Source of the DNA: Nitrospirillum iridis
GTDB taxonomy: Bacteria; Pseudomonadota; Alphaproteobacteria; Azospirillales; Azospirillaceae
DNA: 33,279 bases
Assembly: GCF_014205765.1 (NCBI RefSeq)
Contig: NZ_JACIIZ010000031.1
Location: 1 to 33,279 of the forward strand
Reading direction: 5' to 3'
The notes beneath the pieces are model-generated. The model was given only the letters and a program-made list of their open reading frames with translations, was not told where the DNA came from and made no database searches. Each line of letters begins with the position of its first letter. Within the stretch, counting starts at the first letter, position 1. Positions 10,248-18,190 of this stretch are shown piece after piece. The position numbers were made by a program, and so were the translations under genes.

Positions 10248-10904
10248 TCAAGGCTGGGGCCGGCGGGCCAAGGGGATATGCGGGGCGGCGGTCAAGGGCA
10301 GCAGGCCGCTCAGGCGCGGATCGTCCACCAGTTTGTCTTCCGTGCGCAAGGCGCGGAAGCCCGCGCGCTGGTACAGGCCGAGGGCTGAGGGATGGTCGAA
10401 GGTGCAGGTGTTGACCGTAAGCCGTCGCACCGCCGGCGTGGCCCAGGCCCGGCGCACGCCCCAATCCAGCAGCCAGGGGCCGATACCCCGGCCGATGGCC
10501 CAGGGCATCAGGCCGAAATAGGCCACCTCCATCGTGCCGCCGTCAGGACCGTCCCCGGCCAACTTCTCAGCGTCCAGCTCGATATAGCCGGCCGGCACGC
10601 CCTCGATGGCGACGACGTGCACCTCCACCGCCGGATCGGCCAGGATCTGGGCCAGGCGTTCCGGCGCCATGCGGCGCCGGTATTCCCACAGCCAGGGATC
10701 GCCCACCGTGTCGTAGAGGAAACGGTAGTAGGCCGGCGGACAGTTGCGGGCGTGCACCGGCCCGTCCACGCCCACCGGCCGGGGCTGGGCCGGTCCCGTC
10801 GGGGGCTCCGCCATTTCCAGGTAGGTCACGGTGACGGGCAGCTTACCCGCCGGCAGGTCCTCCGGCAGTGTCCAGGTGGCCAGCGTCATAGGCGGCGCGC
10901 TCAT
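10248..10904 (-). CDS. GNAT-family N-acetyltransferase
   Basis: Acetyl-CoA-dependent acyltransferase of 218 residues, cytoplasmic. The acetyl-CoA pyrophosphate loop is GRGIGPWLLDWG, preceded by the strand MEVAYFGLMP; the C-terminal part shows NTCTFDHPSALGLYQRAGF, the usual GNAT end. An N-terminal extension of about 60 residues contains NCPPAYYRFLYDTVGDPWLWEY, a pattern seen in a subgroup of uncharacterised acetyltransferases. ATG 10904 is preferred to 10955 since it overlaps the sseA stop as ATGA, a sign of translational coupling. The substrate is unknown; the operon with cysK and sseA might suggest a sulfur or amino-acid compound, but that is a guess. Confidence 0.85.
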   Translation of the reverse strand: MSAPPMTLATWTLPEDLPAGKLPVTVTYLEMAEPPTGPAQPRPVGVDGPVHARNCPPAYYRFLYDTVGDPWLWEYRRRMAPERLAQILADPAVEVHVVAIEGVPAGYIELDAEKLAGDGPDGGTMEVAYFGLMPWAIGRGIGPWLLDWGVRRAWATPAVRRLTVNTCTFDHPSALGLYQRAGFRALRTEDKLVDDPRLSGLLPLTAAPHIPLARRPQP

Positions 10905-11752
10905 GCCGGGCCGGTGGCGACGGGCAGGTCGGCGCGGCCGCCCCATTCCGTCCATGACCCGTCGTAGAGGGCGACATCGGCCTGGCCGATCTCATAAAGC
11001 GCCAGGGCCAGGATGGCGGCGGTCAGGCCGCTGCCGCAACTGGTCACCAGCGGGCGGTTCACGTCCACGCCGGCGTCCTGGAACCGGGCGGCCAACTCAT
11101 CCGCCGGGCGCAGGCGGCCGCCGGAGATCAGATCGGTGTAGGGCACGTTGCGGCTGCCGGGGATGTGGCCGCCGCGCAGGCCCGCCCGTGGTTCCGGCGC
11201 CGTCGCTTCGAACCGGCCTTGGGAACGGGCGTCGATCACCTGTTCCACCTTGCGCTCCACATTGGCCAGCACGGCGTCGGCGTTCCGCACCAGGGCCGGG
11301 TTCAGGTGGGCGGTGATGGGCACGCCGGCCGCCTTGGGGCTGGCGGCGCCCGCCTCCACCGGGCGGCCCTCGGCCAGCCATTTCGGCAGGCCGCCATCCA
11401 GGACGAAGACCCTGTCGTGGCCGAAGACGCGGAAGGTCCACCACACCCGCGCCGCGCTGAACAGGTCATAGACGTCATAGACGATGACCGTGCTATCGCG
11501 GCCGATGCCCAGGTCCGTCACCGCCTGGGCGAAGACCTCGGCCGTGGGCAGCATGTGGGGCAGGGGGATGGTCCTGTCGGCGATGCCGTCGATGTCGAAG
11601 AACACGGCACCGGGAATGTGCTGGGCCGCGAATTCCGGCTTGGCTTCGCGGGCGACGGCCGGCATGTGATAGCTGGCGTCCACCACCCGGATATCCGGGT
11701 CGGTCAGATGCTGGGCCAGCCAATCGGTGGAGACGAGCGCGCTCTGGGTCAT
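10901..11752 (-). CDS. sseA: 3-mercaptopyruvate sulfurtransferase
   Basis: Two-domain rhodanese-like enzyme of 283 residues that transfers sulfur from 3-mercaptopyruvate to a thiol or cyanide acceptor. Domain 1 (about 5-130) is the inactive rhodanese fold (HIPGAVFFDID, VWWTFRVFGH). Domain 2 (about 155-280) has GGHIPGSRNVPY and the active loop CGSGLTA with Cys239, matching the mercaptopyruvate type (CG-SG-TA) rather than thiosulfate sulfurtransferase. AAGGGA stands upstream of the ATG. It begins 10 nt after the cysK stop and overlaps the GNAT start by 4 nt, so cysK-sseA-GNAT is one transcription unit linking cysteine formation to sulfur mobilisation. Confidence 0.93.
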   Translation of the reverse strand: MTQSALVSTDWLAQHLTDPDIRVVDASYHMPAVAREAKPEFAAQHIPGAVFFDIDGIADRTIPLPHMLPTAEVFAQAVTDLGIGRDSTVIVYDVYDLFSAARVWWTFRVFGHDRVFVLDGGLPKWLAEGRPVEAGAASPKAAGVPITAHLNPALVRNADAVLANVERKVEQVIDARSQGRFEATAPEPRAGLRGGHIPGSRNVPYTDLISGGRLRPADELAARFQDAGVDVNRPLVTSCGSGLTAAILALALYEIGQADVALYDGSWTEWGGRADLPVATGPA

Positions 11753-11762
11753 GTCTGGTCCC

Positions 11763-12761
11763 TTACAGCCAGGCGGGAACGGGCAGGTTCCGTTCCCTGA
11801 GGAATTCCGGGTTGAACAGCTTGGACTGGTAGCGGGTGCCGAAGTCGCAGAGGATCGTCACCACGGTGTGGCCGGGGCCGAGGTCCCGGGCGATGCGGAT
11901 GGCGGCGGCGACGTTGATGCCACTGGACCCGCCCAGCACCAACCCTTGCGTCTTCACCAGGTCGAAGATCAGGGGCAGGGCTTCCTCATCGGGAATCTGC
12001 ACGGCGTCGTCGATGGGCGCGTCCGCCAGGTTGGCGGTGACGCGCCCCTGGCCGATGCCCTCGGTGATGGACGTGCCGGTGGAGACGAGGTCCCCCGTCT
12101 TCTTCCAGCTATAGAGCGCGCTGCCCATCGGGTCGGCCATGACGATGCGGACATTGGGATTGCGGTCCTTCAGTGCCAGGGCCACGCCGGCCAGCGTGCC
12201 GCCGGTGCCGACGGCGCAGGTGAAGGCGTCGACCTTGCCGTCCGTCTGCTCCCAGATCTCCACGCCGGTGGTGGCGCGATGGCCCTCGCGGTTGGCCAGA
12301 TTGTCGAACTGGTTGGCCCAGACGGCGCCGTTGGGCTCCGTCGCCGCCAATTCCTCGGCGATGCGGCGGCTGACATGGACGTAATTGCCCGGGTCCTTGT
12401 AGGGTACCGCCGGCACCAGGCGCAGGTCGGCGCCGATCAGGCGCAGCATGTCCTTCTTTTCCTGGCTCTGCGTCTCGGGCATGACGATCACCGTCTTGAA
12501 ACCCCAGGCGTTGCCCACCAGGGCCAGGCCGATGCCGGTGTTGCCGGCCGTCCCCTCCACGATGGTGCCGCCGGGCTTCAGCACGCCGCGGGCCACGGCG
12601 TCGCGCACGATGGCCAGGGCGGCGCGGTCCTTCACCGACCCGCCGGGGTTCAGGAATTCCGCCTTGGCAAGGATCTCACAGCCTGTCGCCTGCGACGCGG
12701 CCTCCAGCCGGATCAAGGGGGTGTGGCCGATCGTTCCGATGAAACCGTCGCGTATGTCCAA
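11763..12761 (-). CDS. cysK: Cysteine synthase (O-acetylserine sulfhydrylase type)
   Basis: PLP enzyme of 332 residues that makes L-cysteine from O-acetylserine and sulfide. It has Lys44 in NPGGSVKDRAA (the PLP Schiff base), TAGNTGIG (phosphate and substrate loop), GTGGTLAGV and a late GGSSGIN. The frame contains no ATG near the front. TTG 12761 is proposed as start: it gives the family-typical beginning DIRDGFIGTIG, with GGAAG about 8 nt upstream; an upstream TTG at 12782 has only C-rich sequence before it. A TTG start lowers translation and may matter for dosage. Close relatives include cystathionine beta-synthase-like and CysM proteins, but length and motifs favour the CysK type. It heads the operon with sseA. 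Confidence 0.9.
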   Translation of the reverse strand: MDIRDGFIGTIGHTPLIRLEAASQATGCEILAKAEFLNPGGSVKDRAALAIVRDAVARGVLKPGGTIVEGTAGNTGIGLALVGNAWGFKTVIVMPETQSQEKKDMLRLIGADLRLVPAVPYKDPGNYVHVSRRIAEELAATEPNGAVWANQFDNLANREGHRATTGVEIWEQTDGKVDAFTCAVGTGGTLAGVALALKDRNPNVRIVMADPMGSALYSWKKTGDLVSTGTSITEGIGQGRVTANLADAPIDDAVQIPDEEALPLIFDLVKTQGLVLGGSSGINVAAAIRIARDLGPGHTVVTILCDFGTRYQSKLFNPEFLRERNLPVPAWL

Positions 12762-12825
12762 AGCCGTCTTCCATCTTACCAAGGGACGGGGCGGCGACAG
12801 GGGGCCGCCCGGAAGGGAAGATCAG

Positions 12826-12854
12826 AGACTAGTGAGCCTGCGTTCCACCTTCAA
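12826..12854 (-). promoter_or_regulatory. Putative promoter of the cysK operon
   Basis: On the minus strand TTGAAG (12854-12849) is followed after exactly 17 nt by TAGTCT (12831-12826), about 65 nt before the proposed TTG start. Both hexamers are imperfect, but spacing and position fit. Confidence 0.35.
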
Positions 12855-12968
12855 GCGCCGCCCCCGCATATTGGCGTTGAAAGGCGGGGAAACCACACGA
12901 TCCATGGTGGTAAAAGGCGACGCCGCCGGCCGGTCCCGGCGCCCGCCGATGTCCTTGTCTTCCGCCAA

Positions 12969-12982
12969 TGGTAGCGGTAACG
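12969..12982. promoter_or_regulatory. Possible LacI-type operator upstream of the GH43 gene
   Basis: TGGTAGCGGTAACG resembles one good half-site (TGGTAGC) of a LacI/GalR operator followed by a poor second half. It lies 40 nt before the GH43 start. Sugar-responsive LacI control of glycosidases is common, but the symmetry here is weak. Confidence 0.25.
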
Positions 12983-13022
12983 TCGCCCCCAGATGCGAAC
13001 CATAAAAATATCGGGAGGTTAC

Positions 13023-14132
13023 ATGCGTCGCTTATTGGGGTTCACCCTGCCCGTCGTCGGTATGCTGATGGCGGCGGGTCCCGCCCCGGCCCAGGACAAA
13101 CCCGCCCAGGAAAAGCCCACTGCGGCGTCCGAGCCCGTGGCCCTGAATGGCAAACACTTCCTGTCGCAGCCGCTGGTGAGCGAGATCTACACGGCCGATC
13201 CTTCGGCCCACGTGTTCGGTGGCAAGATCTACGTCTACCCCAGCCACGACATCGACGCCGGCATCCCGGACGACGATTTGGGCAGCCAGTACGCCATGCG
13301 CGACTACCGCGTGCTGTCGATGGACAGGATCGGCGGTCCGGTGACCATCGGCGGCGTGGCGCTGTCGGTCGAACAGGTGCCCTGGGCGAAGGAGTTCATG
13401 TGGGCCCCGGACGCGGCCTTCAAGAACGGCACCTACTATCTGTACTTCCCTGCCAAGGACAAGGACGGCGTCTTTCACATCGGTGTCGCCACCGGCGCCA
13501 CGCCCACCGGCCCCTTCAAGGCGGAGGCCAAGCCCATCCCCGGCAGCTTTTCCATCGACCCGGCGGTGTTCACCGACGCGGATGGGGCCAGCTACATGTA
13601 TTACGGCGGCATCTGGGGCGGCCAGCTGCAGAAGTGGGCCAAGGGCCACTACGATGCCAGCGTCGGCGATACCGACCTGAAGCAGGACGCCTTGCCGGCG
13701 CTCACCGCCAAGGTCGCCAAGCTGTCGCCGGACATGAAGAGCTTCGCGGAAAAGCCGCGTGATGTCGTCATCCTGGGTGAGGACGGCAAGCCGCTGCTGG
13801 GTGGCGACCACGACCGGCGCTTCTTCGAGGCGTCGTGGATGTACAAGCGCGGAGGCACCTACTACTTCACCTATTCCACCGGCGACACCCACTTCCTGGC
13901 CTACGCCACCGGCGACAACCCCTATGGCCCCTTCAAATACCAGGGCCATTTCCTGCTGCCGGTCCAGGGCTGGACCACCCACCATTCCATCGTCGATTGG
14001 GGCGGCAAGACCTGGCTGTTCTACGCCGACAACCAGCTGAGCGGCAAAAACCACCTGCGCAACGTCAAGGTGACGGAACTGCACGTCAACGCCGACGGCT
14101 CGATCCAGATGGTCGATCCCTTCGTGCCGTGA
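13023..14132 (+). CDS. Secreted glycoside hydrolase family 43 protein
   Basis: Five-bladed beta-propeller glycosidase of 369 residues, probably acting on arabinose- or xylose-containing plant polysaccharide fragments in the periplasm or outside. GGGAGG lies 5 nt before ATG 13023, which fixes this start over 12993. Signal peptide at residues 1-24 (cleavage near APAQ), then a Lys/Pro/Ala linker. GH43 catalytic triad visible: Asp59 in TADPSAHVF (general base), Asp179 in SIDPAVF (pKa modulator) and Glu269 in RFFEASWMYK (general acid). WAPDAAFKNGTYYLYFPA and HHSIVDWGGKTWLFY are further blade motifs. No carbohydrate-binding module. It stands alone, divergent from cysK; exact substrate unknown. Confidence 0.92.
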   Translation: MRRLLGFTLPVVGMLMAAGPAPAQDKPAQEKPTAASEPVALNGKHFLSQPLVSEIYTADPSAHVFGGKIYVYPSHDIDAGIPDDDLGSQYAMRDYRVLSMDRIGGPVTIGGVALSVEQVPWAKEFMWAPDAAFKNGTYYLYFPAKDKDGVFHIGVATGATPTGPFKAEAKPIPGSFSIDPAVFTDADGASYMYYGGIWGGQLQKWAKGHYDASVGDTDLKQDALPALTAKVAKLSPDMKSFAEKPRDVVILGEDGKPLLGGDHDRRFFEASWMYKRGGTYYFTYSTGDTHFLAYATGDNPYGPFKYQGHFLLPVQGWTTHHSIVDWGGKTWLFYADNQLSGKNHLRNVKVTELHVNADGSIQMVDPFVP

Positions 14133-14146
14133 GGGCGGTTCTGGCC

Positions 14147-14190
14147 CGCAAATGGGGGCGCGCTTCGGCCGGAGCACGTCCCCATTTGCG
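14147..14190. terminator. 11-bp inverted repeat after the GH43 gene
   Basis: CGCAAATGGGG (14147-14157) and CCCCATTTGCG (14180-14190) are perfect reverse complements around a 22-nt loop that itself can fold. It starts 14 nt past the GH43 stop. No T-run follows, so it is either a 3'-end stabilising hairpin or a REP-like repeat rather than a classic terminator. Confidence 0.55.
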
Positions 14191-14249
14191 TGTGACGGCC
14201 GGGGGCGTGATATAAGGGGCGAAAGGTCCGCATCCGAAAGCCTGGTCCC

Positions 14250-14618
14250 ATGGCCGTCCGCCGTTCCGATATTTGCTATACCTGCCGCCACTGGCTGGGC
14301 GGTGGCGTGCGGGAGCGGGGTCCCAAGGGACAGTGCCGGCGCTATCCGCCGGTGGTGACCGACCGGGCGCCCGCCGGCGTTTTCCCCACCACCCTGTCCA
14401 CCGACTGGTGCGGGGAATGGCTGCGCAACGCCGGCCTGAAGCCGGAGACGGACCCGGGCCCCGACACGGATGAGGACGTGATGGTGGACGACCGCCCGCT
14501 GGCCGCCGTGCGCGCCGACGTGGCCGCGGCCCGGGCAGGGAATGGCCGGCCGGAACAGCCGTCCCGTCCGGTGCCCAGCGCGCCCCCGGGTGAGGGCAAC
14601 CTCTACGACGAGCTGTAA
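14250..14618 (+). CDS. Small four-cysteine protein, possible metal binder
   Basis: Protein of 122 residues, family not recognised. The first 60 residues look structured: Cys9 and Cys12 (ICYTCRHW), Cys29 (GQCRRYPP) and Cys54 (DWCGEW), a four-cysteine set with aromatic neighbours that could hold zinc or an Fe-S cluster. The rest is Pro/Ala-rich and acidic, likely disordered, ending NLYDEL. No signal peptide, so cytoplasmic. The ribosome site is weak (GAAAG about 9 nt upstream). Its stop codon lies 2 nt from the stop of the convergent hydrolase gene. The frame has typical local codon use, and the cysteine pattern argues that it is a real gene. Confidence 0.65.
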   Translation: MAVRRSDICYTCRHWLGGGVRERGPKGQCRRYPPVVTDRAPAGVFPTTLSTDWCGEWLRNAGLKPETDPGPDTDEDVMVDDRPLAAVRADVAAARAGNGRPEQPSRPVPSAPPGEGNLYDEL

Positions 14619-14620
14619 GC

Positions 14621-15631
14621 TCAGCGGTCCAGGAACCCCAGCGCCGCCTTGTTGAACGCCTCCGGCCGCTCGACATGCGGCAGGTGGCCCACGCCGTCGA
14701 ACACCACCACCTGGGCATCGGGCATGGTGGCCGCGATCGCCTGGGCGTTGTCGGCGTTGCGTCCCATGCCGGCGCCCAACGCCTTGGTGGTGTAGGGCTT
14801 GCCTGGCGCGTTGTGGTCGGACGATCCCATGATGAACAGGGTGGGTGTGGCGATCAGCGGGTATTCGTGGACCACCGGCTGGTCGTGGATCATCTGGTAG
14901 GACTTGATGAAGGATGTCACCCAGCGCGGATATTCGCCGCTGGCCCTCTGTCGTTCGCGCAAGGTGACGAAGGGCTCGATCTCCGCCACGGGGACGGAGA
15001 TGGAATAGCTGTTCTTCAGGAAGTCGCGGTAGGCGTCGGCGGTCAGGCCGTATTCCCGGTCGTAGAGGAAGGCGTCGCTGACCGGCGGTACCGTCAGGCG
15101 GTAGTCCTCCAGCCCCACCGGCGCCTCCAGCACCAGGCGGCGGACCCGTTCCGGGTAGGTGCGGGTGAAGCGGGCGGCCAGCATGCCGCCCAGGGAATGG
15201 GCCACCAGGTCCACCTGTTTGACGCCCAGGCTGTCCAGCAGGCCGGCGGTGTTGGCGGCGAAAAAGTCGAAGCTGTAGGGCAGGTCGGGCTTGGATGACT
15301 TGCCGAAGCCGATCTGGTCGGTGGCGATGACGCGGTAGCCGTCGTCGGCGAAGGCCCGGATCACCTTCTCCCAATAGCTGGCGGGGAAGTTGCGGCCGTG
15401 CAGCAGCAGGGCCACGCGACCATTGGGTTTCCCCGCCGGCGCCACATCCATATAGGCTTGGCGCAGGGTCTGCCCTCCCGCTGTGAACTCGTAATAGCTG
15501 ACCGGGAAGGGATAGGGCCATCCCTCCAGCGCGATGCCGATGGGCTCCACCGCCGCCGGGGCGATGGTGCCGGCGAACCCAGGGCTGGTGGCCAGGGTGG
15601 CCGCCAGGACGAAGGGGACAAGACGCCGCAT
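14621..15631 (-). CDS. Exported alpha/beta-hydrolase
   Basis: Hydrolase of 336 residues. Signal peptide at residues 1-20 (cleavage near GFA), so periplasmic. Motifs of the fold: oxyanion loop LLLHGRNF (His78, Gly79), TDQIGFGKS, nucleophile elbow AHSLGG with Ser146, an acid region IMGSSDHNAPG with a candidate Asp, and the catalytic His in GVGHLPHVERPEAF. The GVGHLPHVE end and DQIGFG motif place it with epoxide-hydrolase or haloperoxidase-like esterases; the reaction is unknown. AGAGG precedes the ATG. It follows the SDR gene by 20 nt on the same strand, so the two are probably co-transcribed and may act on related compounds. Confidence 0.9.
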   Translation of the reverse strand: MRRLVPFVLAATLATSPGFAGTIAPAAVEPIGIALEGWPYPFPVSYYEFTAGGQTLRQAYMDVAPAGKPNGRVALLLHGRNFPASYWEKVIRAFADDGYRVIATDQIGFGKSSKPDLPYSFDFFAANTAGLLDSLGVKQVDLVAHSLGGMLAARFTRTYPERVRRLVLEAPVGLEDYRLTVPPVSDAFLYDREYGLTADAYRDFLKNSYSISVPVAEIEPFVTLRERQRASGEYPRWVTSFIKSYQMIHDQPVVHEYPLIATPTLFIMGSSDHNAPGKPYTTKALGAGMGRNADNAQAIAATMPDAQVVVFDGVGHLPHVERPEAFNKAALGFLDR

Positions 15632-15651
15632 GGGGATGGCCCTCTGTTCGG

Positions 15652-16446
15652 TCAGGCGATGAAGTCGACCACGCCGCCGTCGACGCGCAGCGCCGCGCCA
15701 TTGGTGGCGGACGCCTGGGAGGAGCAGGCGTAGACCACCATGTTGGCCACCTCCTCCACCCGCGCGGCCCGCTGGATCAGCGAGGTGGGCCGGAAGGCCC
15801 GGACAAAGTCGGCGCCGACCTCCTCGATCGGCTTGCCGGTCTTGGCCACCTGGTCCTTCAGCATCGCCTCCACCCCTTCCGACAGGGTGGGCCCCGGCAG
15901 GACCGCGTTGACGGTGACCTTGCTGCCCCGGGTCAGCTTGGCCAGGCCACGCGACACCGCCAACTGGGCCGTCTTGCTGAAGCCGTAGTGGATCATTTCC
16001 TCCGGGATGTTCAGGCCGGATTCGGAAGAGATGAAGATGACGCGGCCCTGGTTGCGCTCCAGCATGCCCTTGAGATAGGTGCGCGACAGGCGCACGCCCG
16101 ACAGGACGTTCACCTCGAACATGCGGGTCCAGTCCTCATCCGGCGTCTCGAAGAAGTCCTTGGGCTCGAAGATGCCGGCGTTGTTGACCAGGATATCGGC
16201 CTGGGGCACGGCTTCCAGCAGGGCGGCCGCACCCTCCACCGTGCTGACGTCGGCGGCCACGCCGCGCACGTCCGCCCCGGGCACCAGCTCGCCCAGCTTG
16301 GCCACGGCGGCGGTGACGGTGGCCTGGCTGCGGCCGTTCAGGATCACGGCGGCGCCGGCCTGGGCCAAGCCCTGGGCGATGGCGAAGCCGATGCCGGCGG
16401 TGGAGCCGGTGACGATGGCCGTCTGGCCGCTCAAATCGATGCGCAT
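15652..16446 (-). CDS. Short-chain dehydrogenase/reductase
   Basis: NAD(P)-dependent oxidoreductase of 264 residues, cytoplasmic. Classical SDR: cofactor motif TGSTAGIG (13-20), NNAG (88-91), Asn113, catalytic Ser141, Tyr154 and Lys158 (SES...YGFSK), then PGPT and the C-terminal GAALRVDGG. An AAGGAG lies 7 nt before the ATG. The length and the long ISSESGLNIPEEMIHYG segment are typical of SDRs annotated as 3-oxoacyl-ACP reductase-like, though nothing here points to fatty acid synthesis. First gene of a two-gene unit with the exported hydrolase; a regulatory dyad lies upstream between it and the divergent MFS gene. Confidence 0.92.
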   Translation of the reverse strand: MRIDLSGQTAIVTGSTAGIGFAIAQGLAQAGAAVILNGRSQATVTAAVAKLGELVPGADVRGVAADVSTVEGAAALLEAVPQADILVNNAGIFEPKDFFETPDEDWTRMFEVNVLSGVRLSRTYLKGMLERNQGRVIFISSESGLNIPEEMIHYGFSKTAQLAVSRGLAKLTRGSKVTVNAVLPGPTLSEGVEAMLKDQVAKTGKPIEEVGADFVRAFRPTSLIQRAARVEEVANMVVYACSSQASATNGAALRVDGGVVDFIA

Positions 16447-16479
16447 GATGGGTCTCCTTCGGGGTAAGGACGGTGCGGA

Positions 16480-16617
16480 TCACACCAGGGCGCCGCCACC
16501 GTCCACATAAGTGATGCCGCCGGTCAGGGAGGGCTTGACCATACCGGCGGTGATTTTCGTTGCGTTGTCCGCACCGGTCCCCGCCAGGCCGATGACCAGC
16601 ACGTCCTTGGCTGTCAT
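16480..16617 (-). pseudogene. Remnant of a second SDR gene
   Basis: A 45-codon frame upstream of the SDR reads like the two ends of an SDR joined together: an initial strand with a glycine-rich turn (KDVLVIGLAGTGA) and a C-terminal SLTGGITYVDGGGALV, which is the standard SDR ending. The middle (about 190 residues) is missing, as expected after an internal deletion. It could be translated from 16617 or from a further upstream ATG at 16656, but cannot make a working enzyme. It supports duplication or decay at this locus. Confidence 0.45.
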
Positions 16618-16710
16618 CTCGAATAGTCGCCGCCGCCCTTTTGGCAATGCCGTCATGGCCTTTGATGTAGCATCCGGCCGGTCCGGCAAGAATGAGCGCT
16701 GTTGCCAATG

Positions 16711-16735
16711 CACTCTTTCCAGATCGTGAAGAGTG
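16711..16735. promoter_or_regulatory. Dyad in the SDR/MFS divergent region
   Basis: CACTCTT (16711-16717) and AAGAGTG (16729-16735) are perfect inverted halves separated by 11 nt, matching the general T-N11-A dyad of LysR-type regulators. It lies between the SDR (minus) and MFS (plus) genes, about 125 nt before the MFS start. No LysR gene is present in the window. Confidence 0.4.
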
Positions 16736-16858
16736 TTTCCGCGACGGTCCGGTTTTTCGCGGGCGCGAAAAGGATGAGGGTGGGGCCGACACCAAACAGA
16801 TGGGCCGCCGACGGGATTTTCCCCTGCGGCCGCTTAGATTAAGCCGGAGTGCCTTTAC

Positions 16859-18034
16859 ATGCCCCTTCCCCTTTTCGCCCTGGCGGCCGCCGCGTTCGCC
16901 ATCGGCACCACGGAATTCGTCATCATGGGCCTGCTGCCCAACGTGGCCACGGACCTGGGCGTTTCCATCCCGGTGGCCGGGCTGCTGATTTCCGGCTACG
17001 CCCTGGGCGTGGTGGTGGGCGCCCCCATCCTGACGCTGACCACGGGCCGGTTGCCGCGCAAGACCCTGCTGATTGGCCTCATGGGCCTGTTCATCATCGG
17101 CAACGTCCTGGCGGCGGTGTCGACCGGCTACGCCATGCTGATGGCCGCCCGCATCGTCGCCAGCTTCACCCACGGTTCCTTCTTCGGCATCGGTTCCGTC
17201 GTGGCGGCCAGCCTGGTGCCGGCGGAACGGCGGGCCAGCGCCATCGCCCTCATGTTCACCGGATTGACCCTGGCCAACATCCTGGGCGTGCCGCTGGGTA
17301 CCCTGATCGGCCAGCATTTCGGCTGGCGCGCCACCTTCTGGGCCGTGGCCGGGTTGGGCCTGGTGGCGGCGGTGGCGGTGGCGGCACTGGTGCCGCCGGT
17401 GGCCGCCTCCGAACAGGGCGGCATGGGGTCCGAGGTCGCGGTGCTGAAGCGGCCGGCCGTGCTGGTGGCGCTGGCCACCACTGTGATGGGCTTCGGCGGC
17501 GTGTTCGTGGTCTTCACCTACATCACCCCCATCCTGGAACACGCCGCGGGATTGTCGCCCACCGCCGTCACCAGCGCCCTGCTGGTCTTCGGCCTGGGGC
17601 TGACCCTGGGCAACTGGCTGGGCGGGCGCCTGGCCGACCGGGCGCTGATGCCCGCCCTGGTGGGCGTGCTGGCCCTGCTGGGCCTGATCCTGGCCGGCTT
17701 CTCCGTCACCATGCACAATCCCGTGGCGGCCATCGCCACCCTCTTCGTCTGGGGAATCGCCGCCTTCGCCACCGTGCCGCCCTTGCAGATGCGGGTGCTG
17801 GAAAAGGCGAATGACACGCCCAATCTGGCGGCGTCCCTCAATATCGGCGCCTTCAATCTGGGCAATGCCGGCGGCGCCTTCCTGGGTGGCCTGGTGATCG
17901 ACGGCGGACTCGGCTATGGGGCGGTGGCCTTCGCTGGCGCGGCCGTGGCCTTTGGCGGCCTGTTGCTGGCACTGCTGGGCTGGGCGCAGGACCGTCGCGC
18001 GGCCGGCCGGAAGATGGCGCAAGCGCTCTGCTGA
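16859..18034 (+). CDS. MFS efflux transporter (DHA1, AraJ/YdhP-like)
   Basis: Inner-membrane proton-coupled exporter of 391 residues with twelve predicted helices. The first helix FALAAAAFAIGTTEFVIMGLLP is the signature of the AraJ/YdhP/NepI group, and motif A between helices 2 and 3 reads TLTTGRLPRKTLL. Further family motifs: RIVASFTHGSFFGIGSVVA, GVPLGTLIGQHFGWRATFW (motif C region) and AASLNIGAFNLGNAGGAFLGG. GGAG lies about 10 nt before the ATG. Substrates in this group range from sugars and purines to drugs, so the cargo cannot be named. The next gene, the RND adaptor, starts 157 nt downstream on the same strand. Confidence 0.93.
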   Translation: MPLPLFALAAAAFAIGTTEFVIMGLLPNVATDLGVSIPVAGLLISGYALGVVVGAPILTLTTGRLPRKTLLIGLMGLFIIGNVLAAVSTGYAMLMAARIVASFTHGSFFGIGSVVAASLVPAERRASAIALMFTGLTLANILGVPLGTLIGQHFGWRATFWAVAGLGLVAAVAVAALVPPVAASEQGGMGSEVAVLKRPAVLVALATTVMGFGGVFVVFTYITPILEHAAGLSPTAVTSALLVFGLGLTLGNWLGGRLADRALMPALVGVLALLGLILAGFSVTMHNPVAAIATLFVWGIAAFATVPPLQMRVLEKANDTPNLAASLNIGAFNLGNAGGAFLGGLVIDGGLGYGAVAFAGAAVAFGGLLLALLGWAQDRRAAGRKMAQALC

Positions 18035-18190
18035 CCCCCCGCACCACGCGCCGTGGACGCTATCTCCATATATTCTCCACAAAACCCGTTTACCCATCTC
18101 GGAATTATCGGCCACTTTGCTATCTTGTTCGGGTGCCCGCCGCCCCCTGGGCAACCCCGAGTAGTGGCAAGACCGGCTGTAACCGTCAGG

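Noticed and set aside
13032-15701. Very long open frame (889 codons) on the minus strand across the GH43 gene and the hydrolase
   Set aside because: It runs antisense to the GH43 gene and out of frame through the alpha/beta hydrolase. The translation is rich in Gly/Arg/His/Gln with no domain, as expected from GC-rich shadow frames.
16754-16771. Hairpin TTTTCGC/GCGAAAA as terminator
   Set aside because: A 7-bp stem with no T-run after it on either strand; probably incidental in the divergent promoter region.
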